Assembly: GCA_033762255.1 (NCBI GenBank)
Contig: JANRLT010000070.1
Span: 134,548 to 198,547 of the forward strand
Source: Pirellulales bacterium
GTDB lineage: Bacteria; Planctomycetota; Planctomycetia; Pirellulales; JALHPA01
Reading direction: 5' to 3'
DNA: 64,000 nucleotides
Shown: in pieces, positions 17,704 to 27,025 of the stretch
Layout: each line of letters opens with the position of its first letter
Position numbering within the stretch: position 1 is the stretch's first letter
Notes under the pieces: model-generated
Seen by the model: the letters and a program-made list of their open reading frames with translations, nothing else
Databases searched by the model: none
Told to the model about the DNA's origin: nothing
Made by a program: the position numbers and the translations under genes

Positions 17704-19404
17704 ATGCAAGACATTTTACTTTATTACCAGCAAATCACTCCGACGACTTGGATTTACTTGTCGTCGTTGCTCACGATTAGCTTGTATTTTAAATTCAATC
17801 GCGTCTGGAGCTTAAGAAATTTTGACCTCCTGGCGTTAATTTGTTTCGCCCCGGGTTTGGTCTTGGTTGATTCGGGCAAAAAACTCGCCCGCGCCGATAT
17901 CGAATTAATCGGCTACATCTGGATCTTTGCGGTCATTGGCGTGTTTTGCCTACGGATGCTGCTTGACCCCATGATGGTCCGTCGTCCGCTTTTGGAACCA
18001 AATATGACCCTCGGCGGGATGACATTTTTAGCCGCTTCATTATTAGTATTTCTCATAGCAAAAATTCTGACCGTGGGACCTGACGAGCTGGGTGATAAAA
18101 ATTTGGCAAAGCCCGCCAGCCCGGCTCCTGCTATCGTCGCAAAAGCAGACATAACCGATCTGGGCACTGCCGCGGATTTAGCCAAAAGCAATCTGCCGGA
18201 GGAAAATAAGCGGCCATCCGCACCGCCCGTCTCAAGTGCAGTTCCCCCGACGGCTGCGGTGGAATCACCCCCTCAACAACCATTGGAAAAACCAGCGGCC
18301 TCTAGCGATGTGGCAGCGGTAAAAATTCCGCCAAAGAATGACCTTCCATCCCAAACCGAAAAATCCACGCAAGATATAGCAAATCCGGTTGGGGCCAATG
18401 CTCAAGGGGCGGATGCATTAGTGACGGCCGATCCGTTAGCAATCGCCAAAAGCGAAGCCGATCCCTATGAGCAAGCCAAAAATTCCATCAGCGAAGAAGC
18501 CAAACTAAGCCAAAGTGGGCCTGGATTTTGGTTATTTCGGGTGATTCCCGACATTGCCACCCCCATTTTTACCGATCAATCCGAAAACGCCAGCAAGTCC
18601 GTACAACAACAAAGCGAAGCCCGCAATATTGCGGCCGCCCGCACGCTTTCAATCTTTGGTCTGTTGGCGGTGGTGGCGGGGATTGTGGTGATTGGATATC
18701 AGCACTTTGGCAATCTTACGACCGGGATCGCCGCCGCGCTCTTGTACATGCTGTTACCCTATTCCGCGTTTTATATCTTGTTTGTAAAGCATATTTTGCC
18801 CGCCGCCATTCTCACCTGGGCGATTGTAGTTTATCGCCGCCCCTTGTTGGCCGGATTGATGCTGGGGATGGCCAGCGGCATGGTTTATTATCCGATCTTT
18901 TTATTGCCGTTGTGGGTGTCGTTTTATTGGCAGCGGGGATTGTGGCGATTTGTGGGGGGGGTGCTGGCGTCGATGGCGTTGTTAATGTTGATCACGGCGT
19001 TTTATGCCAGCGGCGTGGATGACTTTTCCAGTAAAATCCGCCTGATGTTGGGATTTATTTTTCCCACGGAGCAACCGGAAGGTTTTTGGGGAGTGATTGA
19101 GCTAAAATATCGCGTCTATCGCATTACTATCTTAGCCGCGCACATCGCGCTGTGTGGCAGTTTTGCCATCTGGCCCGCGCAAAAGAATTTGGGGACGCTC
19201 TTAAGCTGTTCGGCGGCGGTCATGCTCAGCACGCAATTTTGGGCGGCGTTTGGCGGCGCGGTCTCGATGGCTTGGTTTTTGCCGCTGCTGTTGCTGACAA
19301 TCTTCCGTCCCAATTTGGAGGATCGGATCGCGTTGTCGGTCCTAGGCGAGGGGAAATGGCTGACGCGGCGAAGCGTACCGGGAATTCTCAGCCAGGCTGC
19401 GTAA
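17704..19404 (+). CDS. Polytopic membrane protein with long low-complexity insert, function unknown
   Basis: The 566-residue protein has about four hydrophobic helices in the first 130 residues. A hydrophilic Pro/Ala/Lys-rich stretch follows (about 135-275, with runs such as KPASPAPAIVAK and SAVPPTAAVESPPQQP), and then eight or so more helices. Placing a long disordered linker inside a polytopic protein is unusual. I do not recognise a family or catalytic motif. It is 120-200 nt upstream of a GT2 gene and another polytopic protein, so a role in envelope glycan or lipid assembly is plausible by context only. Confidence 0.55.
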   Translation: MQDILLYYQQITPTTWIYLSSLLTISLYFKFNRVWSLRNFDLLALICFAPGLVLVDSGKKLARADIELIGYIWIFAVIGVFCLRMLLDPMMVRRPLLEPNMTLGGMTFLAASLLVFLIAKILTVGPDELGDKNLAKPASPAPAIVAKADITDLGTAADLAKSNLPEENKRPSAPPVSSAVPPTAAVESPPQQPLEKPAASSDVAAVKIPPKNDLPSQTEKSTQDIANPVGANAQGADALVTADPLAIAKSEADPYEQAKNSISEEAKLSQSGPGFWLFRVIPDIATPIFTDQSENASKSVQQQSEARNIAAARTLSIFGLLAVVAGIVVIGYQHFGNLTTGIAAALLYMLLPYSAFYILFVKHILPAAILTWAIVVYRRPLLAGLMLGMASGMVYYPIFLLPLWVSFYWQRGLWRFVGGVLASMALLMLITAFYASGVDDFSSKIRLMLGFIFPTEQPEGFWGVIELKYRVYRITILAAHIALCGSFAIWPAQKNLGTLLSCSAAVMLSTQFWAAFGGAVSMAWFLPLLLLTIFRPNLEDRIALSVLGEGKWLTRRSVPGILSQAA

Positions 19405-19607
19405 CCATGGGCCATTTTTCGATATAAAAGTTTTTGCTAGTGCTAGCCCGGGTTGCTTCCAGCAAACATAATTGAAAATCCATGTAACTAGATGTTATTT
19501 GTTAGAGGAAATCATCGGTAGCTTTGCAACCCACCTCCCTCCCGCCCCCCCTTGCGCTGGCGCTAGCGGGTAACAGTTTTAGCCCCGCCTTTTCGCCGCT
19601 GGTCCCC

Positions 19608-20633
19608 ATGCTCTCCGCCGTAATTCCCGTTTATAACGAAGTCGAGAGCCTGGAACCCTTGTACGGGGAATTGGCCGCGGTCGCGCGGGATCAGCAACTC
19701 GAATTAGAGATTGTGTTTATTGATGATGGCTCCACGGATGGTTCATGGCGGGTCATAGAGGAACTGGCGTTGCGGGACGCGCGGGTGCGGGGGATTCGCT
19801 TTCGCCGCAACTTTGGCAAGGCGGCCGCGCTGTCGGCGGGCTTTGCCGCGGCGCGGGGCGAATTTGTGCAAACCTTGGATGCCGATTTGCAGGACGACCC
19901 GCGCGAGATACCTCGGTTTTTGAGCGCCCTCGAGACCGGCTTGGACGTGGTTAGCGGTTATAAGCAAATTCGTCACGATCCCTGGCACAAGGTCGGACCC
20001 TCCCGCGTGTTTAATGCCCTTGTTAGTTGGTTGACGGGGGTTAAGCTGCATGACCATAACTGCGGCATGAAATGCTACCGCCGCGAAGTCCTGGGAGAAG
20101 TCCGCTTGTACGGCGAATTGCACCGCTTTGTCCCCGTATTAGCCGCGGCCCGCGGCTTCAAAGTGGGAGAGATCGTCATCCAGCACCGCGCGCGAAAATT
20201 CGGCGCGTCCAAATACGGCTTTAATCGCTTTATCAAGGGATTTTTAGACTTATTGACTGTTAAATTTTTGACCGGCTACGGTCAACGCCCGCAACATTTA
20301 CTGGGGACGATCGGACTTATTTCCTTTGGGTTGGGACTGCTGGGGTTGGTGGGTTTGGCGTTGGGCTGGTCGTATGACCAAATCTGGGGCGGGGCGGGGC
20401 AAATCCAGCCATTGCACCAGCGTCCCCTGCTGATGTACAGCATGTGCGCCTTTTTGTTTGGGGCGCAGGTCCTGATGACTGGTTTATTGGCGGAATTGCT
20501 GACCGCCTATTATGGGCCAGATCACACCGCCTATAGCGTGGCGGAACGGACGATGGCGCCCCCGGATGACACCTCCCCGGGGCAACCCGCCGGGTCCATC
20601 CGGCCCCAACATCCCGCGCGGGTAACTCTCTAA
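19608..20633 (+). CDS. Glycosyltransferase family 2 (polyprenyl-phosphate sugar transferase type)
   Basis: The ATG at 19608 (MLSAVIPVYNEVESL) gives 341 residues; an upstream in-frame TTG at 19524 would add a Pro/Leu-rich leader that looks non-conserved. The GT-A motifs are VIPVYNE, FIDDGSTDGSW, the DXD segment TLDADLQDDPRE and HRARKFGASKYGF near the end of the catalytic domain. Two C-terminal membrane helices follow, as in DPM1/GtrB/YfdH-type enzymes. These charge a lipid phosphate with sugar for a GT-C transferase. The next gene, 29 nt downstream, encodes a polytopic protein that may use the product. Confidence 0.85.
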   Translation: MLSAVIPVYNEVESLEPLYGELAAVARDQQLELEIVFIDDGSTDGSWRVIEELALRDARVRGIRFRRNFGKAAALSAGFAAARGEFVQTLDADLQDDPREIPRFLSALETGLDVVSGYKQIRHDPWHKVGPSRVFNALVSWLTGVKLHDHNCGMKCYRREVLGEVRLYGELHRFVPVLAAARGFKVGEIVIQHRARKFGASKYGFNRFIKGFLDLLTVKFLTGYGQRPQHLLGTIGLISFGLGLLGLVGLALGWSYDQIWGGAGQIQPLHQRPLLMYSMCAFLFGAQVLMTGLLAELLTAYYGPDHTAYSVAERTMAPPDDTSPGQPAGSIRPQHPARVTL

Positions 20634-20662
20634 GGCGTAGGATCACATCCCGGGGGATAACC

Positions 20663-22351
20663 ATGCAGCCATCTTCTCTCTTGGATTCCCCCGCGGCATT
20701 TCGCCGCGCGATTTACGCGCTTTTGATTGGTATCGCGGCCGCGCAATGGCTGGGGCGAATCATGGCGGTCAATTCATTGGATGTGATCGGGCTGGAACGG
20801 GACCTCAACAATCCCTCCAATCTGGCCAAGCGGGTCGAAAGCACCCGTAAAAACTGGCAATCCCGCGGAATTCCCTTTTCCGAGGAGCAGCTCCTCGCTA
20901 CTGTAAAGCAATCCGTGCAACTGCAACGCCCGTTTCTAAGCGGTAATGACCGCAGCCGCTGGCTGACCGTCCGGGCGCTCGTGGAAGGGGGAACCTATGA
21001 GATTGATGAATACTTTCAGCAGCCCGGTTGGGATTCGATCGACATTGTGTGCAAGCCCAACGCGGCGGGAGAGTTGCGGTTTTACTCCAGTAAACCGCCA
21101 TTCATGGCCACGGTTATCGCGGGTCAATATTGGCTACTACACAAGTTAACCGGCTGGACCCTGGGGGATCATCCCTACGAGCTAGGCCGAATCATGTTGA
21201 TCACGACCAACATCCTCCCCGCCGTGATTGCGTGGTGGCTGTTGGCCTTGCTAATTGATCGCTGGGCTATCAGTGACTGGGCCAAAATCGCCCTAGTCGC
21301 CGGGCTTTGCTTTGCCACCATGCTCACGCCTTTTATGATCGCGCTCAATAACCATTTGTGGGGCGCCGCCAGCGCGGTTTACGCCATCTGGTGTTGGCAG
21401 GGACTCTTTTTATCCGGCACGCAAAATACTCTCCCCCGGATGTTGTGGCTAGCCTTTTGGACCGGTCTTTGGGCCGGTGTGTGTGTTACCTGCGAACTGC
21501 CCGCCGCGGCTTTTTTGGGGTTATTACTGTTACTTTTGCTTTGGCAATTTGGCCTCCGCGCGGCTCTTGCGGCGACGGCGGGAGCCGTGTTTGTTTTGGC
21601 AATGACGTTAGGATTAAATTATTTGGCGATAGGGACGCTCAAACCGGCCTATGCATTTGGGGCGGGTGATGCCCGCAATAGTCGATTATCTGCCGCAGCC
21701 GATCAAAACCCGGATCCTGCCCCGGACAGTGCCAAAACCTTCAAACGCGATCCCGCGGCCAATCCCAGCTCTTGGGCCCCATTATCGGTCACGGCCCCTA
21801 ATCCTGCGAATTGGTACGATTATAAATACACCCGTAAAATTGACGGGAAAGAGGTTAAAAGCTACTGGCTGGCTCCTAATAATCCCATTGATCAAGGAGA
21901 GCCGCATGTCGGCGTGTATGCATTTCACGCGTTGGCGGGGCATCACGGTCTGTTTTCACTGACACCGCTGTTGTTATTAACGGTGCCGGGGTTAATCATC
22001 TGGCTTCGTCACGGCACCCCGGAACAGCGGCAATTTGCCCTACTTATCAGCGCGGTTAGTGTTATTTGCACCGGTTATTTTATTTTCGGGATGAATCAGG
22101 CCCAGCGGAATTACGGGGGCAACACAACTGCCTTTCGTTGGTTATTGTGGTTGCAGCCGCTGTGGATCATCGCGGCAATTCCCGCGACCGATTGGCTGGC
22201 GGGCCGCCGTTGGGGCCGCTTCGGTTTTTTGGTTTTGCTGGCCCTGTCTGTCTTCTCCGCCAGTTACCCAACCTGGAATCCCTGGGTACAACCCTGGTTA
22301 TGGAATGCCATGCAATATTGGGGCTGGCCGACGATGTCTCTAGCGGCATGA
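20663..22351 (+). CDS. Polytopic membrane protein, possible GT-C/GT39-like glycosyltransferase
   Basis: The 562-residue protein has an N-terminal helix and a large outer loop with NDRSRWLTVRALVEGGTYEID and FYSSKPPFMATVIAG. About ten further hydrophobic helices follow, with a second hydrophilic loop near residues 330-420. The loop with acidic residues after helix 1 fits the general GT-C plan (lipid-linked sugar donor, catalysis on the outer face), but no family signature is certain. It follows the GT2 gene by 29 nt and is likely co-transcribed with it, which supports a donor-synthase and transferase pair. Confidence 0.6.
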   Translation: MQPSSLLDSPAAFRRAIYALLIGIAAAQWLGRIMAVNSLDVIGLERDLNNPSNLAKRVESTRKNWQSRGIPFSEEQLLATVKQSVQLQRPFLSGNDRSRWLTVRALVEGGTYEIDEYFQQPGWDSIDIVCKPNAAGELRFYSSKPPFMATVIAGQYWLLHKLTGWTLGDHPYELGRIMLITTNILPAVIAWWLLALLIDRWAISDWAKIALVAGLCFATMLTPFMIALNNHLWGAASAVYAIWCWQGLFLSGTQNTLPRMLWLAFWTGLWAGVCVTCELPAAAFLGLLLLLLLWQFGLRAALAATAGAVFVLAMTLGLNYLAIGTLKPAYAFGAGDARNSRLSAAADQNPDPAPDSAKTFKRDPAANPSSWAPLSVTAPNPANWYDYKYTRKIDGKEVKSYWLAPNNPIDQGEPHVGVYAFHALAGHHGLFSLTPLLLLTVPGLIIWLRHGTPEQRQFALLISAVSVICTGYFIFGMNQAQRNYGGNTTAFRWLLWLQPLWIIAAIPATDWLAGRRWGRFGFLVLLALSVFSASYPTWNPWVQPWLWNAMQYWGWPTMSLAA

Positions 22352-22545
22352 GGATGTCAGCCGCTTTGGGATTTTAGTTCTGATGGGTTGTTTTTGGCAC
22401 TCCCATGCGAAACATGAGAACCGTCAGCCAGGACAAGCTTGCGTGAAACCGCAGAAAATCGCGGGAGTTCGCTGTATCAAGGTTCTTATTATGTTTTTTG
22501 ACTCTTTCCATCTCTAATTTTATGCAACTTTTAATAAATTCATGC

Positions 22546-23508
22546 ATGGATTTGAACTATTGGTGGGTGCACACCCCGGCGAAGATAAATATCACACTAG
22601 AAGTTTTGGGTAAAAGAGCCGATGGCTATCATGGCATTCGCAGCTTAATGTTGCCGATTGCTCTTTATGACACACTCCGGTTGGACATCCCCCCCCGATT
22701 GGCAAATGAGAACAATTCTCAATTGCAGTTGGATTGTTATTGGTCGGAGCAATTCTTTACGGGGCGAAAATTGGATTGTTACGACACGAAAACAAGCGAT
22801 TCATCACTGCCGGGAAGAGAAAGCTTACCCACGGATCATCATAATTTGGTTTACCGCGCGGTGGAGTTATTGCGAAAAAAAACCGGTTTTTTGCAGGATT
22901 TGCGGTTAACGCTATGTAAGCGCATCCCCACCCAGGCGGGTCTGGGGGGTGGTTCGAGCGATGCCGCCGCGGCGCTCGTGTTGGTGAACCAGGCCTGCCG
23001 GTTAGGGCTGGATTGCCGGACATTGCAGGAATGGGGGGCGGAAATTGGAAGCGATGTGCCGTTTTTTATTAGTCCCGAACCGGCGGTGGTGGAAGGACGC
23101 GGAGAAAAAAAGGTTTCCATTTCTGGCGTTCCTCGGTTACATTGGATTTTGATTAAGCCGCGTGTGGCATTATCCACCGCGGCCGTTTATCGGCGGTTTG
23201 AATTGATGGCGGGTGAACCGCGGGCGACAGTCGATTTTACCTCGGCGGCGACCGCGGCGCTCTTAACCGGTGATGTGTGCTTATTAGGCAAGAATATGCA
23301 CAATGATCTGGAATCGGCGGCGCACGTATTGGCAGCAGAGATTGGCACAATCAAAGATGAATTGCGGCAGGCGGGTTGCATGACCCAATTGATGAGTGGC
23401 AGCGGTTCAAGTTTTTTTGGTCTGGCACGTTCGGCTCGTCACGCCAGGAAGATTGCGGGACGATTGCAAGCCCGTGGCTTGGGTCAGGTCTGGGCATTGC
23501 AGAACTGA
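22546..23508 (+). CDS. ispE: 4-diphosphocytidyl-2-C-methyl-D-erythritol kinase (MEP isoprenoid pathway)
   Basis: The protein has the GHMP-kinase features of Isp[21 protein letters not shown] at the N-terminus, with catalytic Lys and the DGYH signature, and [13 protein letters not shown] near residue 131 as ATP loop. A C-terminal GHMP motif [11 protein letters not shown] completes it. IspE phosphorylates CDP-ME in the MEP pathway. Start choice is uncertain: 22546 gives 320 residues with the usual short N-terminus, while an ATG at 22522 or TTG at 22498 would extend it. No Shine-Dalgarno sequence is seen. A spoVG-family gene starts 40 nt downstream; ispE and spoVG are also near each other in Bacillus. 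Confidence 0.92.
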   Translation: MDLNYWWVHTPAKINITLEVLGKRADGYHGIRSLMLPIALYDTLRLDIPPRLANENNSQLQLDCYWSEQFFTGRKLDCYDTKTSDSSLPGRESLPTDHHNLVYRAVELLRKKTGFLQDLRLTLCKRIPTQAGLGGGSSDAAAALVLVNQACRLGLDCRTLQEWGAEIGSDVPFFISPEPAVVEGRGEKKVSISGVPRLHWILIKPRVALSTAAVYRRFELMAGEPRATVDFTSAATAALLTGDVCLLGKNMHNDLESAAHVLAAEIGTIKDELRQAGCMTQLMSGSGSSFFGLARSARHARKIAGRLQARGLGQVWALQN

Positions 23509-23548
23509 ATTGTGGGCGACCACTCTCATGATTGGATGGAGAGTGCCA

Positions 23549-24157
23549 ATGGATATCACCGAAGTACGCATTAAACTAACCGAAGATAGCAGCGAGCGCT
23601 TGCAGGCGTTTTGCTCGATTACATTTGATCATTGCTTTGTCATTCGTGATCTCAAGATCATCGAGGGGACAAATGGCCCTTTCGTGGCCATGCCCAGCCG
23701 CAAATTGACGGCGCATTGTCCCCAATGTGGCTGTAAAAATCATTTGCGGGCTGGTTATTGCAATCAATGCGGGATGCGATTGCCCCCCGACCGCGTGGTA
23801 AAGGATGAGGATGGCCGGGCCAAGCTTTACGCCGACATCGCCCATCCCATCAATTCTGTCTGCCGAGAAATGATCCAAGAAAAAGTGGTGGCGGAATATT
23901 ATTTGGAGTTGGAACGGGCCAAGCAGCCGGGCTATGTTTCGCGGTATGATGATTACGATTACGAGGATTTTCATCCCGCGCGCAACACCCATGCCCGCCA
24001 TAATCCGCCGCATTACGCCAAATCCGCCGCGCCGGATAAACCCGCCCAGCATGCCCCCCGCGCGCCCCATGTCAAACACCAGCCCCCCCCCAGCGCCAAT
24101 CATCATAACCACCCTCCCGCCGGTCAAGCGGGGGACTTTGGAGCGGGCATTTTTTAA
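23549..24157 (+). CDS. spoVG: SpoVG-family protein with inserted zinc ribbon and His/Pro-rich tail
   Basis: The start at 23549 ([13 protein letters not shown]) has a GGAG sequence close upstream and matches the SpoVG N-terminus; the frame also stays open far upstream into ispE, which is rejected. Residues 1-55 and about 85-115 ([20 protein letters not shown]) are the two halves of the SpoVG fold, a small RNA/DNA-binding regulator. Between them sits [19 protein letters not shown] (about residues 57-75), a four-Cys zinc-ribbon-like insertion absent from Bacillus SpoVG. After residue 130 comes an acidic/Tyr patch and a His/Pro/Ala-rich low-complexity tail. The regulatory target is not known. Confidence 0.85.
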   Translation: MDITEVRIKLTEDSSERLQAFCSITFDHCFVIRDLKIIEGTNGPFVAMPSRKLTAHCPQCGCKNHLRAGYCNQCGMRLPPDRVVKDEDGRAKLYADIAHPINSVCREMIQEKVVAEYYLELERAKQPGYVSRYDDYDYEDFHPARNTHARHNPPHYAKSAAPDKPAQHAPRAPHVKHQPPPSANHHNHPPAGQAGDFGAGIF

Positions 24158-24199
24158 GTTTGCTCTTAATTAGGTAATCCATCCTTTAATGCTCAGTCG

Positions 24200-25111
24200 C
24201 TAGCGCGGATCAAGGACTGAACGCGGATTGAGGGTGGTCAGTCGCAAGATATCCCCTGGCTCGAGCGACGTTTCGGTGGACAAACGCTTCGCCGCCAATG
24301 TCAATCCCACCGCCGACCCCACCAGATGCCCCCCGTCCGGCGACCGCGCGACCAGATCGGGACCGATCCGCAATTGCCAGCGGCCCAGCGTATAGTCTCC
24401 CGGTCCCAACCCCGCCGGGGCAATGGCGTCGCTGACCACGATCGCCCGGTCGATCCCAATCAGGCGGAGGTAATTTTCTAGCACAAAAAACGGCACATGC
24501 GCGCCGTCGGCAATCAGCGTGACCAAAAAGTGTTCGCGCAGGGCCAGGACGCGTTGAATGATGTTATCATGCCGGGGTAAGAGAGCCGGGCAGCCGTTTC
24601 CCAGGTGCGTAAAGAGGGTGCAGCCCGCTGCCGCGGCGGCGCGTAATTGCGCTCGACTGGCGTCCGTGTGTCCCGCCGCGACGCACACGTTCCGTTCTGC
24701 TAAAAAACGCGTTACGCGCAGTTGGTCATCCGCCTCGGGTGCCAGGGTCACCAGTCGGACCAGCCCGTTTCCCGCCACGAGCAGTTGTTCCATGCTGGAA
24801 ACATCCGCTGGCAAAATCGCGTCGCGGGGGTGCGCGCCGCGGTAACCGTCGGCCGGATTCAAAAACGGCCCCTCCACATGCAATCCGATCAAACAATCTT
24901 GGATGTGGGGTAGTTCGCCATAATAGGCCGCCAGCCGCGCCAACCGCGCACACATCACGGGTACATGATCGGTGATAACCGTCGCCAAAAACTGTCCCAC
25001 TCCATCCGCCACCAATTGCGCGCAGGCCAGTTCCATCTGCGCCGCGGTTAGTGTGTCACTATTGAAATCCACGCCGCCATAACCGTTAACTTGTAAATCG
25101 CAGGGAAGCAT
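24200..25111 (-). CDS. nagA: N-acetylglucosamine-6-phosphate deacetylase-like amidohydrolase
   Basis: The 303-residue protein starts MLPCDLQVNGYGGVDFN, corresponding to the strand after the small N-terminal sandwich of long NagA, so it is about 80 residues shorter than E. coli NagA. Catalytic-site motifs are present: HVEGPFLNP (Glu ligand), AGHTDAS and FTHLGN (His ligands), DGAHVPFF and VSDAIAPAG (catalytic Asp). The usual THLFNAM next to the active site reads THLGNGCP here, which could change sugar recognition. NagA converts GlcNAc-6-P to GlcN-6-P in amino-sugar recycling. The gene is downstream of folD on the same strand, separated by a pair of REP-like hairpins. Confidence 0.75.
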   Translation of the reverse strand: MLPCDLQVNGYGGVDFNSDTLTAAQMELACAQLVADGVGQFLATVITDHVPVMCARLARLAAYYGELPHIQDCLIGLHVEGPFLNPADGYRGAHPRDAILPADVSSMEQLLVAGNGLVRLVTLAPEADDQLRVTRFLAERNVCVAAGHTDASRAQLRAAAAAGCTLFTHLGNGCPALLPRHDNIIQRVLALREHFLVTLIADGAHVPFFVLENYLRLIGIDRAIVVSDAIAPAGLGPGDYTLGRWQLRIGPDLVARSPDGGHLVGSAVGLTLAAKRLSTETSLEPGDILRLTTLNPRSVLDPR

Positions 25112-25146
25112 GGTTGTCCAAATTTTTGCCCCGTCAGAGTTTTAGT

Positions 25147-25246
25147 GTCGTCATCACACTCCGTGTGATGCATCAAACTGCAATGGCAGCGCAACCTTAG
25201 GGTAATGACCAATTAACACACCCTCTCACGGAGTGAGAGGAGTACA
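25147..25246. repeat. Inverted pair of REP-like hairpins after folD
   Basis: Plus strand: head GTCGT, then CATCACAC-TCC-GTGTGATG (25152-25170). About 50 nt further is CCTCTCAC-GGA-GTGAGAGG (25222-25240), whose reverse complement reads head GT(A)CT, stem, TCC loop. The two are the same kind of element in opposite orientation. The second hairpin overlaps the 3' end of folD and supplies its last codons and TGA stop. Confidence 0.8.
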
Positions 25247-26116
25247 ATTCGTCGCCAGTTGCGCGGCGGTCAGTGTGTTAAGGAGCAGCATGGCCACGGT
25301 CAGCGGCCCAACGCCTCCGGGGACCGGGGTAATGGCTCCAGCAACCTGTTGTACCGCGTCAAAGTCCACGTCGCCGCATAGCTTGCCCATGGCATCCCGA
25401 TTGATCCCCACATCGATGACGGTCGCCCCGGGGCGCACCATTTCCGCTGTCACATACCGCGGCTGGCCAATCGCCGCTACCAAGATTTCCGCCTCGCGCG
25501 TGTGCCAGGCGACTTCCCGCGTTCGGCTATGGCAGACGGTGACCGTGGCATCGGCCCCTTTTTGCAACAGCATATTAGCCAGCGGCTTACCCACGATGTC
25601 GCTACGACCCAGGATCACGACCCGCCGACCCGTCAGAGAAATACCCGATCGCTGGCAAAGTTCTAACACCCCCCGGGGGGTACAAGGAAGAAACCGGGGT
25701 CGTCCCTGCACCAACAAGCCGACATTTTCCGCGTGAAACGCATCCACGTCTTTACGCGGGTCAATGGCGTCCAACACCCGCGTGGTGTCGATATGCGCGG
25801 GAAGGGGCAACTGCACCAAGATTCCATGCGTGGCGGGCTGATCGGCCGCGGGCTGGTTCAGGCGATAAATCAATTCCAATAATTCCGCGGTTGTGGTGGA
25901 CTGCGGCAGGGTGTACAGTCTTCCCCGCATCCCCACTTTTTCACACGCCAGGGCTTTATTGCGCACATAGACCTGGCTGGCGGGATTTTCCCCCACCAGC
26001 ACCACATCCAGCGCGGGGACTACTTTCGTGCGCGTGACAAATTCGGCAACCTGGCCAGCCAGTTCCGCCTGAATTTGCGCCGCACAGGCTTTGCCATCAA
26101 GAATCCGGGCCGTCAT
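25226..26116 (-). CDS. folD: Bifunctional methylene-THF dehydrogenase/methenyl-THF cyclohydrolase
   Basis: The 296-residue protein matches FolD throughout. VGENPASQVYVRNKALACEKVGM carries the catalytic Tyr/Lys region, then VQLPLPAHI, and DPRKDVDAFHAENVG. PCTPRGVLELC and the NADP-binding VVILGRSDIVGKPLA follow, and PVPGGVGPLTVAML is at the C-terminus. FolD interconverts 5,10-methylene-THF, methenyl-THF and 10-formyl-THF for purine and other one-carbon reactions. The final residues (CTPLTP) and stop codon are encoded by a REP-like hairpin, so the C-terminal tail was probably reshaped by repeat insertion. It is divergent from the isomerase-like gene at 26185. Confidence 0.95.
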   Translation of the reverse strand: MTARILDGKACAAQIQAELAGQVAEFVTRTKVVPALDVVLVGENPASQVYVRNKALACEKVGMRGRLYTLPQSTTTAELLELIYRLNQPAADQPATHGILVQLPLPAHIDTTRVLDAIDPRKDVDAFHAENVGLLVQGRPRFLPCTPRGVLELCQRSGISLTGRRVVILGRSDIVGKPLANMLLQKGADATVTVCHSRTREVAWHTREAEILVAAIGQPRYVTAEMVRPGATVIDVGINRDAMGKLCGDVDFDAVQQVAGAITPVPGGVGPLTVAMLLLNTLTAAQLATNCTPLTP

Positions 26117-26184
26117 TGTTCGCCAATCCCTTTATATCGCGGGCGGGGTTTATCCCATGAGCCGATTTGTAGTAGAATTCTACC

Positions 26185-26967
26185 ATGCCCGCCATGCAAC
26201 TGGGAATCGCCTTATCGTCTTTGGGAATGCCGCTGAAGCACGCGCTGCCACTGTGCGCGCATTGGCAACTTTTGTTCGTAGAACTCGACCTGCGCCGGCA
26301 GTTTCAACCCGCTGACTTTGGGCCGAGCGCGATTCGCCAATTTCGCAAGTTATTGGCCGATTACAACGTTCGTGTCGGCCAAGTAAGCTATCCCACCCGC
26401 CGAGGTTTTGGCGAATCGGCCGACCTAGAGGCCCGCTGCGCCGGTATACGCGCCGCGATCAAATTCGCCGCCGCCCTGAACTGTCGACAGATTAGCACCC
26501 AAATCGGTCCCCTCCCCGCGGAATACACCACTGGCGGCGGTCGCCTGTTGGTGGATGTCCTTACCGACCTGGGTCGCTTTGCCGATCACTTGGGCGTGCA
26601 AATTTGTGCCCAATCCGTGGGACAACCCGTGGCGGATTGGCAACAATTGCTGAGAAATATACCAGAAGGCTTGCTGGCGATCGATTTTTGTCCGGCGCAA
26701 CTGCTGGCGGAAGGGATTGACCCCGTGGAGTGGCTGGCCTCCGTGTCCACGGCGATTCGGCTGGTGCGGTTGCAAGACGCCACACGAGGTTTTGGCCGGG
26801 GAAGGGGGCAACTGCTCCCCCTGGGGACAGGCAATGTTCCGTGGCCGGAGCTGTTGGGAACGTTGCAAGAGCACAATTATCGCGGTGGCTTTATGCTGGA
26901 TCTGTCAGGCAGTACAGACCCCGAGCCAGCCCTGGAACAAGCGGTGACATACATCCGCGCGCTCTAA
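26185..26967 (+). CDS. Sugar phosphate isomerase/epimerase-like TIM-barrel protein
   Basis: The 260-residue protein fits the xylose-isomerase-like (AP endonuclease family 2) TIM barrel: LGIALSSLG at strand 1, RAAIKFAAALNCRQISTQIG in the middle, ICAQSV, then LAIDFCPAQLLAEG, VRLQDATRG and a C-terminal GTGNVPWPELLGTLQEHNYRGGFMLDL. The last segment is typical of this family. Metal ligands are only partly clear: the usual E in strand 5 reads as Gln/Ser here, so activity may differ. The substrate is unknown. It shares a 68-nt divergent promoter region with folD. Confidence 0.7.
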   Translation: MPAMQLGIALSSLGMPLKHALPLCAHWQLLFVELDLRRQFQPADFGPSAIRQFRKLLADYNVRVGQVSYPTRRGFGESADLEARCAGIRAAIKFAAALNCRQISTQIGPLPAEYTTGGGRLLVDVLTDLGRFADHLGVQICAQSVGQPVADWQQLLRNIPEGLLAIDFCPAQLLAEGIDPVEWLASVSTAIRLVRLQDATRGFGRGRGQLLPLGTGNVPWPELLGTLQEHNYRGGFMLDLSGSTDPEPALEQAVTYIRAL

Positions 26968-27025
26968 AGGGTTTCTTCCGCTAATTTTTCCATAGAACAA
27001 CAACCACTAACGGCAACGGCGGTTT

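Noticed and set aside
22395-22410. TGGCACTCCCATGC as a sigma-54 promoter before ispE
   Set aside because: The GG to GC spacing is one base short of the -24/-12 consensus.
23396-23548. N-terminal extension of the spoVG frame into ispE
   Set aside because: It overlaps ispE in another frame and lacks family similarity; the SpoVG N-terminus begins at 23549 with a nearby GGAG.
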